A stretch of 64,000 bases of DNA. Origin: Chaenocephalus aceratus (lineage: Eukaryota; Chordata; Actinopteri; Perciformes; Channichthyidae). A program made the translations under genes and the position numbers. Shown here piece by piece: positions 35,603 to 48,442 of the stretch. The stretch is from NCBI GenBank assembly GCA_023974075.1, contig CM043785.1, positions 27,062,025 through 27,126,024 of the forward strand. Reading direction: 5' to 3'. Numbering within the stretch: position 1 is the stretch's first letter; the number at the start of each line of letters is the position of its first letter. Below the pieces are notes generated by a model that was not told the origin of the DNA, did not search any database, and was given only the letters and a program-made list of their open reading frames with translations.

Positions 35603-36801
35603 TACATGCATACATTGTCACACACACAATTTACTTATAAATACCCAATGGAGATTTGTTCTGCTTTTGTATGTTATTAACACATATACTGTACATGTTG
35701 GGGGTGTTTTACTGCCATATTAGAATCAGTTTTATAGTCCAAGTATTTTTTGCAAGTAATTTGACAGTTTTTTTATGTTTCAGTTCCAAGACCATTCTTC
35801 AGAAAGATAGAAATAGACATACTGCTTAAAAACTAATACAACAAAGCAGAATGAGGATTGTAAATGATAGATGCATAACTCTTTCAGGATTCATACACAT
35901 ATATTCTGTATATTAGGCATCGATGAACAACAACATACAGTGTCTCTTTAATGTATACATACAGTACAGTGTCTATATATTGTACGTTTAAAAGTAAAAC
36001 TGTTTCTGTAAATTCTTAAGAGAAATTAAGTATGATTAATATGCATGTAACAAACAGCCCCTTGCATGGAACAGTAACCCACTGTGACCAGTGTTTGTGA
36101 GTGAAAGGCAAATTGTGATTTGTCATTATTCAAATGTGTTTGCTTCAAAGAACGAAACCAGAAAAGGCACTGCGACCACTGGGTAAACTGTAATTTGCAT
36201 GCACGTTTGTGATGGGACAATAAACCATAAACAATTATTTACATGAATACTTGCACTAGGACAAGCACAGAACATCATCAATTTATGGCTCACGGCCCAC
36301 AGCAGGGTTGCATATGCGTGGAAATGAAAAAGAACAAACATAAATAATAAAAACATGACAACAAAACAAATCTGCAAAATGCAAATGGATACAATCAATC
36401 AATTTTAGGAAAGAGATTAAGATCTACACATGGGAGCCATCTAGAAGGACAAAACCCATTGTGATTATAAACCTACTGTATAAACTATAAACCATCTCTA
36501 TTATAACCTCATCAAATATAGTACTATTTCAAAATATCCTAGAAATCATCTAATATTAAACTTCCATTTATGCTAGTTCTTTTTTGTATGTGGCATTGTT
36601 GAGCAAACAAACGTAAAAAACATTTTTAGAATATTGAACTGCAAATGGTAGCCCAGAGTGGGCACTTGTCAAATGAATTGAAAATAAAGCCCTCATGTCC
36701 CTCCTACTCCACAGAAACAGGCAAATGCATGCACTTTAATCAGTGACCTCAATGAGTATCATTAATTTTAAAGATGATCTTGATTGTGGGCCATATGCCT
36801 A
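31302..36801. other. intergenic DNA with microsatellites
   Basis: No exon with splice and codon support found. Contains (GT)n at 33352-33431 and (CA)n at 35360-35388 and 35547-35599. The long frames 33218-33781 and 35325-35723 run through these repeats and are not genes. Confidence 0.5.
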
Positions 36802-36803
36802 TA

Positions 36804-38424
36804 CAGTCCCCTCCAAAACTATTGGAACAGCGAGGCCAATTTCTTTATTGTTGCTGTACACTGAAAACAATTAGGTTTGACATTAAAAGATGAATATGAG
36901 ACAAAAGTTCAGTATTTCAGCTTTTCATTCCAGGTATTTACATCTAGATATGTAAACAACTGAGAAGATAACACCTTTTGTTTAAACCCACCCATTTTTA
37001 TATGGGTGGGTTACCCAAAAGTATAGGAACAGAGACTTAAAATGGTGTGAAAAATGAATAATACTAAGTATTTCGTTTCAAAACCTTTGCTTGCAATAAC
37101 TGCATAAAGCCTGCGACCCATTGACATCACCAAACATTTGCATTCTTCTTTTGTGATGCTTTTCCAGGCTTTCACCACAGCCTCTTTCAGTTGTTGTTGT
37201 TTGTTTCGGGGTTTCCTCCCTTCAGGCTCCTCGTTAGCAGGTAAAATGCATTCTCAATAGGGTTGTAGTCTGGAGATTGACTTGGCCGGTAAAAAACCTT
37301 CCACTTAAACTCCTTGCTTATTTTGGCAGTGTGTTTTTGGTCGTTGTCTTGCGGCATGATGAAGCATCTCCCGATCAGTTTGGTTGCATCTCTCTTTAAA
37401 TTGGCAGACAAAATGTTTCTGTAGACTTCTGAGTTCATTTTGCTGCCTCCATCATGTGTTTCATCATCAATGAAGATCAATGAGCCCGTCCAGAAGAAGC
37501 CATGCAAGGCCAAGCCATGACATTAAATCCACCATGTTTCACAGATGAGCTTGTGTGTTTGGGATCATGAACAGATCCTTTTATTCTCCACACACGTTAG
37601 CCTTTCTATCACTTTGGTAAAGGTTCATCTTTGTTTCATCTGTAAAAAGAACGTTTGAGTACAAATTTGTACTTTTTGGCAAATTCAAATCTGGCCTTGC
37701 CATTCTTATTGCTGATGAGTGGTTTGCATCTTCTGGTGTAGCCTCTGTACTTTTGTTTTGAAAGTCTTCTGCTAACGTTGGATTGTGATACGTTCACTCC
37801 TGCCCTCTGGAGGTTGTTGGTGATGTTTCTTTACAGTTCTCACGATGTTTCTGTCATCAATTGCTGATGTTTTCCTCCGTCAACCAGTTTGAAGTCTGAT
37901 GCTCAGTACACAAGTGCTTTCTTTATTCGTAAGGACATTATAAATGGTTGTACTGGCTATGGCCAATGTTTGTGCAATGGCTCTGGTGGATTTTCCATCT
38001 TCTCTCATTTTCAAGATGGCTTGCTTTTCTCCAATAGGCAGCTCATAGTCTTCATGTTGGTTACACCGTTTTAACTAAAAATGCAGTCTGCACAGGCAAA
38101 ACCCAAAGCTAAAACTTAGAGCAGACATGCAGTGCTATTTATTGTTTGAATAATCAATGTAGCAGGACACAACTGGGCAATAAATAAACACCTGTCAGTA
38201 ACATGTTCCAATACTTTTGCTCACTTTAAAAATGGATGGGTTTAAACAAAAGGTGCTATCTTCTCAGTTGTTTAACAGATCTAGATGTAAATATCTGGAA
38301 TTAAAAGCTGAAATACTGACCTTTTGTCTCATATTCATCTTTTGATGTCAAACCTAATTGTTTTCAGTGTACAGCAAAAATAAAGCAATTGGCCTCGCTG
38401 TTCCAATAGTTTTGGAGGGGACTG
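36804..38424 (-). mobile_element. Tc1-like transposon, 1.62 kb, inactive
   Basis: TA on both sides (36802-36803, 38425-38426). Terminal inverted repeats of about 200 bp start CAGTCCCCTCCAAAACTATT on each side. The interior holds a degenerate transposase on the minus strand. Confidence 0.95.
37187..38080 (-). pseudogene. Tc1 transposase pseudogene
   Basis: N-terminal part near 38075-37900 resembles the helix-turn-helix (STRAIAQTLAIASTTIYNVL). The catalytic part in frame 37513-37187 has FWTGSLIFIDDETHDGG, the second Asp in MPQDNDQKHTAK and the final acidic residue in PDYNPIEN, matching the Tc1 DDE layout. Several frameshifts and stops separate the parts. Confidence 0.85.
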
Positions 38425-38530
38425 TACTTGGACTCAAGTCTTTAGGCTAGCTACAATATTGGTGAAGTGTTTTAGAAGTGGAGCGTATACTGTAGGTTGT
38501 TTCCTTTTTGGGTTGTAGTATACTGTCGGC

Positions 38531-39499
38531 CAGGGATGGGCAACTTTGATGGTGGTGGGGGCCACATCATTGATGTACTGGCCACCAGGGGGCCGCAGAT
38601 TCACTTGGAACACACACACACAAATTCCATGTGTTGTAAGTAATTATTAACAAATATACTAAGTCTGACATCTTCATTGACATTTTACAATCAAAGGGAA
38701 CATCCCCAAAAATGGGAACATCCTCTAATAAGCTCACTAAACAAATATCAGTTCACAGACATTTTATTTCATTTGTACAAGTGGCATGTTTGTATTGAAC
38801 AGGTTATTAAACAGTGGAATAAAACTATTTTAAACTATTGGAAAGCACGGAAAATGTGTGTGTATTGAGATTAACCATTAGATGACATACACATGAAGTC
38901 ATGAACACTAACCCAGACATTAGTTGTCTAACTTGAACCTAAAACACTTGTAGCCTGTCTCTGCATTCCCCTTATTCCAATAAGGGGAATGTCAACACAG
39001 ACACCTGTCAGACTGCTGTTCCTCAGCACCACTCCCCCTCCCTCCCGCTGAAATTATGAATGAAAAGCGTAGTAATCATAGATAACACGGCAGGGTCCGT
39101 GACAGTTTGTTTTTCATCTGATTTCAAATAAACAAAGTCTTGGTTTTTAGAATATTAAACTTGTTTCGCCAAATTCAGATGATAAAAACAACTTTTAAGC
39201 TTGTAAAGGCATAATTACAAGAGACAACGTAACGTCACAGCAGGCATAACAACAGCCGGTGTTTCTTGTGAGGGTTTCCCCGGGAAACAAACACAATACA
39301 CACAAATGCGTCACAGATTATTTTGCGGTATTTGAAATCATCTACACAGCTCGCGACGTAACTAGGATCAGATAGGGTATCAGTACTACAAGTACATTTT
39401 TTTAAAAATAATTACGTTGTTTATAAATTAATCTGAGGGCCGCAAAAAGAGGAGGTGGGGGCCGCATGCGGCCCGCGGGCCGCCATTTGCCCATCCCTG
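38531..39499. mobile_element. non-autonomous hAT element, 0.97 kb
   Basis: Ends CAGGGATGGGCAAC and (reverse) CAGGGATGGGCAAATGG. The 8-bp flanks are CTGTCGGC (38523-38530) and CTGTAGGC (39500-39507), one mismatch. No transposase. Confidence 0.85.
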
Positions 39500-39507
39500 C
39501 TGTAGGC

Positions 39508-40350
39508 AGTTGTTGCCAATTCTAGAATAGCCTTTTTTTCACAGCTGAATAAGGCTTGCACTGACCTGCATTCGTGGAACAATTGGAACAACCTTTTAGC
39601 CAAAGTTTTCCGTGACTGATGAAATGTTTTGGTGGCTGTGTAAATCTCTAGGTTATTATGTATTTTTTTGCCATATGACGCCAAAAATAAACTGCCTACC
39701 CCAACTTTAAGAGTAATAACACTATACAGTCATTATTTATAGCTCAAAGCATAACAATAACAAGATCTAAAAGTTGTAAACTGTATTTAAATGTGATATA
39801 TAAGTTAAGTTGATTTCTGATTCTGATTCAAGTTCCGAACAACCCTCACCTGGAGGACTGAGTTTCAGGGGCCACTGACCGTAGATATGTGCCCTGCTAA
39901 AATGTCCCTGGATAAGAAAAACTACAAATACCTATAGTGCTTATGTGTCTGATCTTAACCTCTTACCTCTTTGCAGATATATGTAGAAAGTATCTTCTAT
40001 TATAAATATAATAATTTGTTTTTTAAATGTGGTTATTTAGAGTTGAATTTATTTATTTGATTTTACTTTGTATTGCAATTCTAGTTTTTCTTGAAAACAA
40101 AAATTCTATACAGTATATGATTCTTTCCCCACAAAAATATTTACACTCAATATAAAATCATATTCAACTAACCACAAACAACTAAAAGCAGATGCAGCAC
40201 TTCAATTTTAATTCAGAAAGTTTGTGTGAGAGTAGTTTTTCTGACTGGGTAGGCAGAACTGGTAATTTATTTGACAGCAAAATCCTCATGCTTGCTACTA
40301 AATTGTTTTTCTTTCTCATCACATCATTCACCTACTGTGTCCATCCATCT
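39508..40350. other. intergenic DNA, nothing recognised
   Basis: AT-rich, no supported feature. Confidence 0.4.
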
Positions 40351-40364
40351 GTCAACTGTTTACC

Positions 40365-40870
40365 GCTTGGAGTCGGATCGCGGAGGAAAACCAGCTCCAG
40401 CAGAGGGCCACAAACGTCCTTTCCCCTGGAAACATCAACTAGCTCTGACCAGGTGGAGATATAACCTTCCACCTGGTCCTGGGTCTGCTCCTCTGTCTCC
40501 TACCAGCTAGACGTTCCTGGAACAGCTCCCTAGGGATGTGGATACTGTAGGTGGAATCAGGTGACCGAACCACCTCAACTGGTTCATCATACGCGAAGTA
40601 ACAGCGGTTCTACTCCGAGTCCCTCCCAGATGACTGAACTTATCAATTTATCCCTTAGGGAGATGACGGCACCCTCCAGAGAAAATCCGCTTGTCTCAAT
40701 GATCTCGTTCTTTCGGTCATGAACCACCCTTCATAACCATAGGTGAAAGCAGGAAAGAAGATGGACGAGTAGATTGAGAGCTTTGCCTTCTAGCTCAGCT
40801 CTCTCTTCATCACAGCTACTGCAATACCGCTCCTGCTGCTCCAACTCTCCGGCCCATCTCACGCTCCTTT
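40365..40870 (-). mobile_element. LINE fragment (C-terminal region of the polyprotein)
   Basis: Minus-strand reading gives broken pieces such as FTYGYEGWFMTERTRS and SSVIWEGLGVEPLLLR, matching the C-terminal region after the reverse transcriptase in a widespread fish LINE. Several stops and frameshifts; no ends visible. Confidence 0.65.
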
Positions 40871-43800
40871 GACCCCTCACTCGAAGACACTTGAACTCAA
40901 AAAAGTGTTTCAGTCTAAATACAGTACATTGAGGTCTTGACCTAACAGAAGTCGCTGAGATAAGTCATTACCATTAGATCATGCTTGTGTTGTATACTTG
41001 CCAGAAACACAAACAAACTGATACAACTGCACATAAGCCCCCCTCTCTCTCTCCAGCTCTCCGCCTCTCTATCTGGAAGTGGGATTAGTGGTTATGGCCG
41101 AGGTATGGGAATGAGGCTTACCTGGGAGTGGGAGCCTAGTTCTCGGTCCCTCAGCATGAGAGAGAGGGAGATTAGCCCTGAACATAAACACACTGGGATT
41201 ACTCACTACTGTACCAAGGCTTAATGGATTCTTGATACAGTGTTCCTACTGCATGTATATTTATGTATTTATATGTGCTTTGAAACCGCGGCACTCTCCA
41301 TCCATGTTCATGCATCTTAAAAATGACTTGCAGTGAGATTACCTCCACAGAGAGTTGGGTCACTTTGAGCCTTTCAAACACAGAAACCGATGGAGGGAGG
41401 ATTAGTCAGCAAATCTAAATCGACACATAACAAACTGTTCAGATATGCCTCTTCCATTTAAAATTTGAATCATGCTATGGTGTTTACTTATTTAGGTTGT
41501 GCCCGTGTCAATCAGTTGGTGGCTATTTGTTTGATGGAATCAATATTGTTATTTTTTATTCTGTTTACTTGCAAGTTCTGCCCAGTCAGTGAGTCGGTAG
41601 CTATTTGTTTGTCCAGAATCAATATTTGTGTTACTTCCTTACTTGCTAAGCAAAGCAGCTGCCATAGCAGGGAAAATACCTTATGTAAGTCGGCATGGAG
41701 TTCGCTGTGTCTCATTTGAAGTACAACTCTGAAATGTAATTGGTCTCCTGACACATGTAATTGCACATAGACACACTCGGAAATGTGTGCTTTCTCACTT
41801 GCACATCCTCTGTTTTCCATGCTTTTGAATGCATCAGAATGCATTAGCCAGAGAACAAAGACTGTGTACATTGGAGGATGTTGATTAGTCAATTACACAA
41901 CAGGGAGTATGATAAGAAAACTCCAGCAGATCTCATGAATATAATGCCTCATTATGATGTCCACCAGCTCTTTATTTTCAGAGGTTTTCCCATATTTTTG
42001 ACAGTCAATACCCCATATAATCTGTGTTGGGATAGCGAGCATCATATAGGTTGTCAATCAGCCTTTGGGTACCTCTGAGCAAATGACGCAATCTTATATC
42101 ATAGCTATAATACAAACTTAGAATACTAATCACTTACCTATTTTTAAATGTCATGAGTGGACATCTCTATTGTGGGGAATAAATGACATTTCCCACTATG
42201 TGGTTTTTATCAAGGTTACAGGCAGTTACATGGCAGCATCAATGAATATGTACTAGAATTGATTCTGATGATTGAAGAAGAAGAAAAAAGTTTCCCTCTC
42301 AACGTTTTGATTCAGCCAGAGCAACCTAATAAAATGTACAATAAGATAGAGTATTAGCTCATCTTCCCTTATATCTGCTTTTGGTCCCTGGATACATATG
42401 TCTTGACTATCTGTCAAATATTAGGTCAGGCATTTCAGAGGAGCCTTTTTCTTCTTCGTTATTCTCTGGCTTACTGAGGGAGACATGAAGGAGTGTCTTC
42501 TCCCTGCTTCAGGTTTCAAAGCCGTGTTACAGCTACCCACTAGAAAACAAAGCATATGTTTTCATCTCGACTTTTAAGAGAACCTACTTGCTATTTATAT
42601 CCCATCACCAGCAGAGGAGAGATGACAGGTTCTTCTCTTCTTCTCCTTTCTTTCTCTCAAATTTTGTTTCTGATACATACAATTGAGCAATCAGTTATTT
42701 TCTCTCCTCCCTAATGCATTCATTGTTGCATAGCATTGGCACAAGGGTGTGTGTGTGCGTGCGTGTGTTTGTGTGCTGTATCTGACTAGCGTCCCTGATG
42801 TCTTACTACATATTAAAAGTACCGAACAAGTTAGCTGTCATCCTCAGATGCCAACTTCAACAATTCAAAGGCCTTTCTGAAATAAACAAATACATATTTG
42901 ACATTAGGCCTACATTTTAAACAAAATAATATTTAATTAATATATGTTTTTGAACAAAATGAGTGCTTTCCTAGATGCTTGGTGTGAAGATGAAAGATAT
43001 AAATCTGCTGGTGTGCTAGGGAGGGTGGGAAAGCACACAGGCACAAAGGAGTGAATAGGGAAGTCTGTAAAAAGGTGAGAAAAATATCGTCTGACAGGTG
43101 TCACTTTCTCTGCATTGTTCCCCCTGGAAAGTGCTAATAAAACACCTCACAAATTTTGTTAAAAGAACAAACCATTTAAAAATGTGTAGTTAATTTAGAG
43201 GTTGCTTTATCTGAAGAAATGTTGTTTAATGTTTTAACATATTTCTTTTTAATATTTTTTCTATACTTAGCAAGAACACTAAACGTTTAAATGCAACTGC
43301 CTTTTAATAGTAAGTCAATTAGGATTTTGTTTAGCAAAATGTAACAAGACAACAAAACAAAATGTATTTTTAACACAAAAGTCAAAACTAAAGTCAGTGC
43401 GACATTCTACTCTTGTGTCGGCATCGCCAGCAACTTAAAGGCGACAAGAACATGCATAATGTTTTTGATAATGTTATAAAGACACCCAGCTTGGATTGTT
43501 TTGTCAAACATTCATAATGGTTGATTCAAGTCAAACTGGACGCCTGCATACGCAAGCAAAAAAGTCCAATATAGAAAGGAAACAGCTCTTAGACATCTTT
43601 GGAATAACATGTACGAGGATTAATAATGATTTTCCGGCCATTGAGTGTTACACATCCTCTTCTAATGGGATTCATGTAATTACACTGTTTTCTGGTTGTT
43701 GTCTTGCCTCTGGGATCCCTGGGTGTTGAGTTCTCTCGCTCAATTTCGCCTCCAGGAGCCCCACAAATCTGAAGATCAAAGAACCCGAGGAACATTTTAA

Positions 43801-44228
43801 TGGCTGCTGAAATGAACATCTCTTCAGGCAACAGCTCAACTTTCTCCCACTCAGAAACTTTCCTGGAGCATTACATGCGACCCACCAAGTAGTTTTTTAC
43901 TGCCTACTGTCTTTGCTTCATGCGGGGTCCTCCCACCTGTGCCTACATTTTATGGCTGATATAAGTGGAGTAGAAAGGGGAGTTATTCCCATTAGAACAG
44001 CTTCAGAGACCATCAACAGCTTCATTCACATCACAGGGTTTTGTGGATTTTTGTAATGTGCATAACGACTTTTGCACATAGGTTGTCCTTCACAATATTA
44101 ATAAGCATCAGTGTACAGGAGCTTCCAGATCTTAATCAAGATTAAGATGGTTCTTTATTCTTTGTAGAGTAATACCTGTTGTACCTGTGTAGCTTCCAGA
44201 GTTTAGGCTTTTTTCTAAGAATGTTCAC
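40871..44228. other. intergenic DNA, nothing recognised
   Basis: I found no exon, RNA gene or transposon border. A short GT/GC run lies near 42746. Confidence 0.4.
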
Positions 44229-44232
44229 TTAA

Positions 44233-44614
44233 AGGTAGGGTAGGTAATTTTGGAGAAACTAGCTCGAGTGCGCAAGAATTTGAAAATACACAGCCGGAAA
44301 AAATCTGCCACTTCCTTACAGAGCCCCTCCTCCAACACACACGAACGTGCACATGACCAATGAGGGCACGAGATAAGTTTGTGAACAGATGGAAGGCTGA
44401 CAGGCAGGTAGGCCATCCAGTTACTTTAGCCGGGCCGGCTAAAATGATTGGTCGTGCTTTTTACAGTACTACGGCTTCCACAGAAGACATTTTTGAATGG
44501 ATTTTTTGTCAAAGCACTTCAGATATTCATTGCTATCGGGATGTTAAGAGCATTCCATGGAATATAACAAAAAGTGTATCTCGAGCCGGTTTCTCAAATT
44601 TACCTACCCCACCT
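44233..44614. mobile_element. MITE, 382 bp, TTAA-flanked
   Basis: Ends AGGTAGGGTAGGTAA and (reverse) AGGTGGGGTAGGTAAATTTG; both arms go on to GAGAAAC and CTCGAG. TTAA at 44229-44232 and 44615-44618. Could be piggyBac-like (TTAA) or PIF/Harbinger (TTA/TAA). No ORF. Confidence 0.8.
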
Positions 44615-45734
44615 TTAACTGCTTTTAAATTAAATGTTTTTGGTGCCATGCTGTTATCTCATCCCTACAAGGCAAAATGAAGAGATGGGTCATGGCTTGT
44701 TTAAAAGAAAATATAGTGTTTGACTGTCTGATGATTGGGTAGGGTTGTGAAGGATTTGATGCAACAACTGAGAAGGTCCTGCAAGCCCTTGCTTTGAACT
44801 AGGTCTGAAAAACACAGCTTAATACAGTACCATGCTACAAGAACCTTGCATTTCACTCTATCTTGCATGCCAATACTGCCAATGAACTTTTGTTTTTACT
44901 TATTTTTGGATGCCTTGCACACAGAACTTTGTGAGAAAATACAGATTATGATTGTTTGTTGGGAGTGTGTGTGTAAGTGAAAAGAGTAAGTGAAAACCCC
45001 TGTGTGTGGGCGCAGGACCTTCAATCTCACATTAGAGTGACAGTGATCAGCTTATTAAAAAAACATATCTAGCACTATGGGGCTGCCGTACCAGAGGAAA
45101 TGTGCTGCACAGGCAACCAATACACAATTTGTATAGCAGACATTAAAACATGTCACAAGTGTGATCAATTACACAAATGTGTAATTTTGTGTAAGGACAG
45201 ACTTTTGGACACGTCAAAACAGGACAGGTACGTGTCTAGTTAATAAATGATGGCTGCGTTACATTTTTGTGCGCAGGTTTCAGGGCTTCGGACAATTTAA
45301 ATAGAACAGTGGCATCGTTAAAGTTAATAATACCACGTGTCCTTTTCCTGTTATGGCAAGTGCAAATGTGTGCTGTGTAGCAGGTCTATTTAGTCCAGTA
45401 ACAGCTTCTGTAATAATAGTCAATTGCGAGTATGCCTGGTACTTTATTTACAAACAGACCAAAGGTTAAAACGTTCATTACATCAGCAGTCTTTTGGTTT
45501 CATTATGAGTAACCAAAACAGGTTTGCAAATGAGCCCTTTCCAGTTTGCACATAGAGGAGCATTTATTGCATGGTGATTATACTGTAGTGATCACACTGC
45601 AGGAAATGTTTTGACAACATATCAAAACGAACACAATGAGGAGTTGATTTAACTGAAATGTAGTTCACCATAGCCACAGATTACAAGTGTCACCTGGAGA
45701 AAAGAATAACGTAGGAGTAAACAATCCTGACATG

Positions 45735-45766
<32 letters not shown>

Positions 45767-45767
45767 C
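45735..45767. repeat. (AAT)n microsatellite
   Basis: Eleven or so ATA/AAT units. The surrounding 44619-46597 shows no gene that I can support. Confidence 0.95.
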
Positions 45768-46597
45768 ATGAAATAGTGAAACTTGCTGCCCACAAGAGAA
45801 AGGCTTTCTCATTATTCCCACTCAGCATGTGAGCGTTCTTTATTTTGTAAATGTATCAGTAATTATTACTTCATAAAATGGTAATTGGTGAAAACAGCAG
45901 GAAAATAAACGTTTTTTATATTTTTTCATAAATAGATTTTTCAAATAAAAATAATGTGGTTCATATATAAATTGGTCACACAGATCATAATTCTAAGTTA
46001 AACATATATGTCAATATGTATACATTTCTCTCATTTCAAGTCAGTCAGCTCATGTCACATGGTCATATATGTTTTACAAAATATTTATTTTTGCTTGTAA
46101 CATTAATTTAGGAAGTTGTATTTGTGTGTTGTTGTATTTATCTGAGCAGGCACATATTCTGAAAAGGAATACAAATTATTCAAGTTGCAATTTTCTATTT
46201 AAAATAAAGGCACATTTCTCACAAGTATATCACTTTTTACATTGTCTTTGTCCGCCTGAAGCGCAATCAAATTACAATTTATAACTGCTTTACTGTTGGC
46301 TTTATGAGACCGTTTAACAAGTAAAAGATTGAATGGCAGCTATTACAGTTCCATTAGTAAAACAGCCCATCTGTTTAAGGCCTATTCATAACAAGTAACC
46401 CACACTTTTAAATCTGTCACTCCTCGTGTATAAGTTAGAACTTTAAATGTGTTCCGGCCACTCCTTTTTTTTTTTTTTTTTTTGCTTACCTAAATCCTAC
46501 CGGCCCACATTTGTAAATTGGGCTGGGCCGTTTTGATAGGCTACGTTTGTTCTATCTATCAGTTTCAATTTCACACATCTGGGGCATCATTTATAAC

Positions 46598-46748
46598 GCT
46601 TTCCCTCCTGAATGATTATCCTGCAAACCGGGGCCTAATCGCCAAACACCATTACATTCTCCTGTTGTATTATCATGGCAATCATGTTATTCATATGACG
46701 TGTAAACAATAAATATGTAATTCTTACATCACGTCTCTCCGGTTTGAA
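46598..46748 (+). repeat. 151-bp direct repeat, copy 1
   Basis: Starts GCTTTCCCTCCTGAATG and ends CTCTCCGGTTTGAA; near-identical to 47059-47209. Contains TGTAAACAATAAATATG, which resembles a forkhead site. Confidence 0.9.
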
Positions 46749-47058
46749 ATGAAGCTTAGCGCAAGTTCAATAAGGAAGACCTAACACGAGTCACTTACAC
46801 GTCACTCGATGGCTCCCTTCCCCCCTCATTAAATATGAGGGCGTCACCCCTCAGCAGCCAATAGCTGCACATGCTAAATTCCTTAAATGCCTGCTCTTCC
46901 TCCCTGTCAGTTGTCATTTGCAGATGACCGCAACCCGCCTCCACCCCTCTCGCCTCCAGTCTCCTCCAGGACAAAGCTAAACCTTCCTTCTTCAGACCGG
47001 TCTCACCTACTCAGCACCACCACCAGTGTCTAGACCCCGGGGATTTCATCGGAGCGGT
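46749..47058. promoter_or_regulatory. promoter-like segment between the direct repeats
   Basis: 310 bp that are more GC-rich than their surroundings, with CAGCCAATAGC (CCAAT-like) at about 46856 and TTAAATATGAGGGC at 46830. No supported exon follows. Weak evidence; could equally be an enhancer. Confidence 0.25.
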
Positions 47059-47209
47059 GCTTTCCCTCCTGAATGATTATCCTGCAAACCGGGGCCTAAT
47101 CGCCAAACACCATTACATTCTCCTGTTGTATTATCATGGCAATCATTTTATTCATATGACGTGTAAACAATAAATATGTAATTCTTACATCACGTCTCTC
47201 CGGTTTGAA
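47059..47209 (+). repeat. 151-bp direct repeat, copy 2
   Basis: Differs from copy 1 mainly at CATTTTATT versus CATGTTATT. The repeat period is 461 bp, so this looks like a partial tandem duplication of 46598-47058. The following 47210-48437 has no recognised feature. Confidence 0.9.
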
Positions 47210-48442
47210 CTTATTGTCTCGCTTATTGAAATGCCTGACGAAGCCTTCTGGTGGCTATTGGGATTGTTTTTTTCAGCTGTTTCATTAACTACCTACCTGG
47301 CCATATCAAATATTATTTCAAGTCAAATATGTCCTACAAAAAACATGCACAGGAAGGAACTGTTCCCTAACTTTACTAGTGGGTATGGCTACAGATGCTT
47401 TGAAATATTTCTGCTCTGGCAGCGAGGACAGAGGGATGATTAACAATATATTAGTCAGTTTCATTATTTGAATAACCCTTGTTGCACTGATTCATTTCTT
47501 TCCTTAAATTGTGATCACTCATTCCTATTTTTATGGGGGCATTAATCTCAAGAGACTTGCATTATTATTACCCCGTGTTTTTCCACCCTCTCCTCTACCT
47601 CAAAACGGCTGGAAACTCTTCTATCACTGTGATCAGTGAGGCCTATGAAGACAAAGTTATCTTTTTCAAAGACTCAAAGGTTTTGTTCATCCATTAAGCC
47701 AAGTGAGTGCTTGGTAAATGTTATTGAGTGCTGTGCTGCTCATCTAAATGTTGTTTCCTGAGGTCTATCCACCCGTTCCTTCATGAACTTTCCCGAGCAA
47801 CAAGAAATTGCTTAGTTTTGAAGTGGAAGGTTAAGAAAAATGATGTTTGTAAAGTTAAGCACTACAGCAAACAGTTATCGGTCATTGTTTTTGCAAATCA
47901 TTTTTGGACAATTCAAATCCACCTAAAGTTGATCATGCTTTGTTTCAGAATAACAGACTTTTGAGCCATCTTAAATAGCCTGCTTCTGCCATACCAGGAC
48001 TATTCAGTGACATGTGAACAACATTATTTGTAAGACTTAAACATTAATCAACCGGTCACATACTCTGCTGTTATAAATTCTGCCTTTATCCCATTATTGG
48101 TAGTGTTTTGTCGGACACTGCACTGCCTTGTAAAGATTTGTCCAGGCTTTGCTGTTCCTCTGAAAGATGGAAACCTGCCTTTAATCAAGTGGCCATGACA
48201 TAATTTTGGCTATCAAACCCCCATGATATTTGATGCAGCCTCAATTATTGAGTTTTCAACATCTCAACATTATTGCTAAATAGCAATGTTATTATTTTAT
48301 AAAGTAACCCCCATTTCAATGCTATTATCCTGAATAACCTAAAATGTATTTGTTTCAACCCTAAACACAGCAGGACTCACTGTATCTCACATTTATGCAA
48401 AACATTTCTGCGACAGACCATCAAATCCTCACTAGGCCTATA

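Noticed and set aside
47231..47443. 70-residue frame with a hydrophobic segment
   Set aside because: No splice partner, homology or conservation evidence; could be chance.
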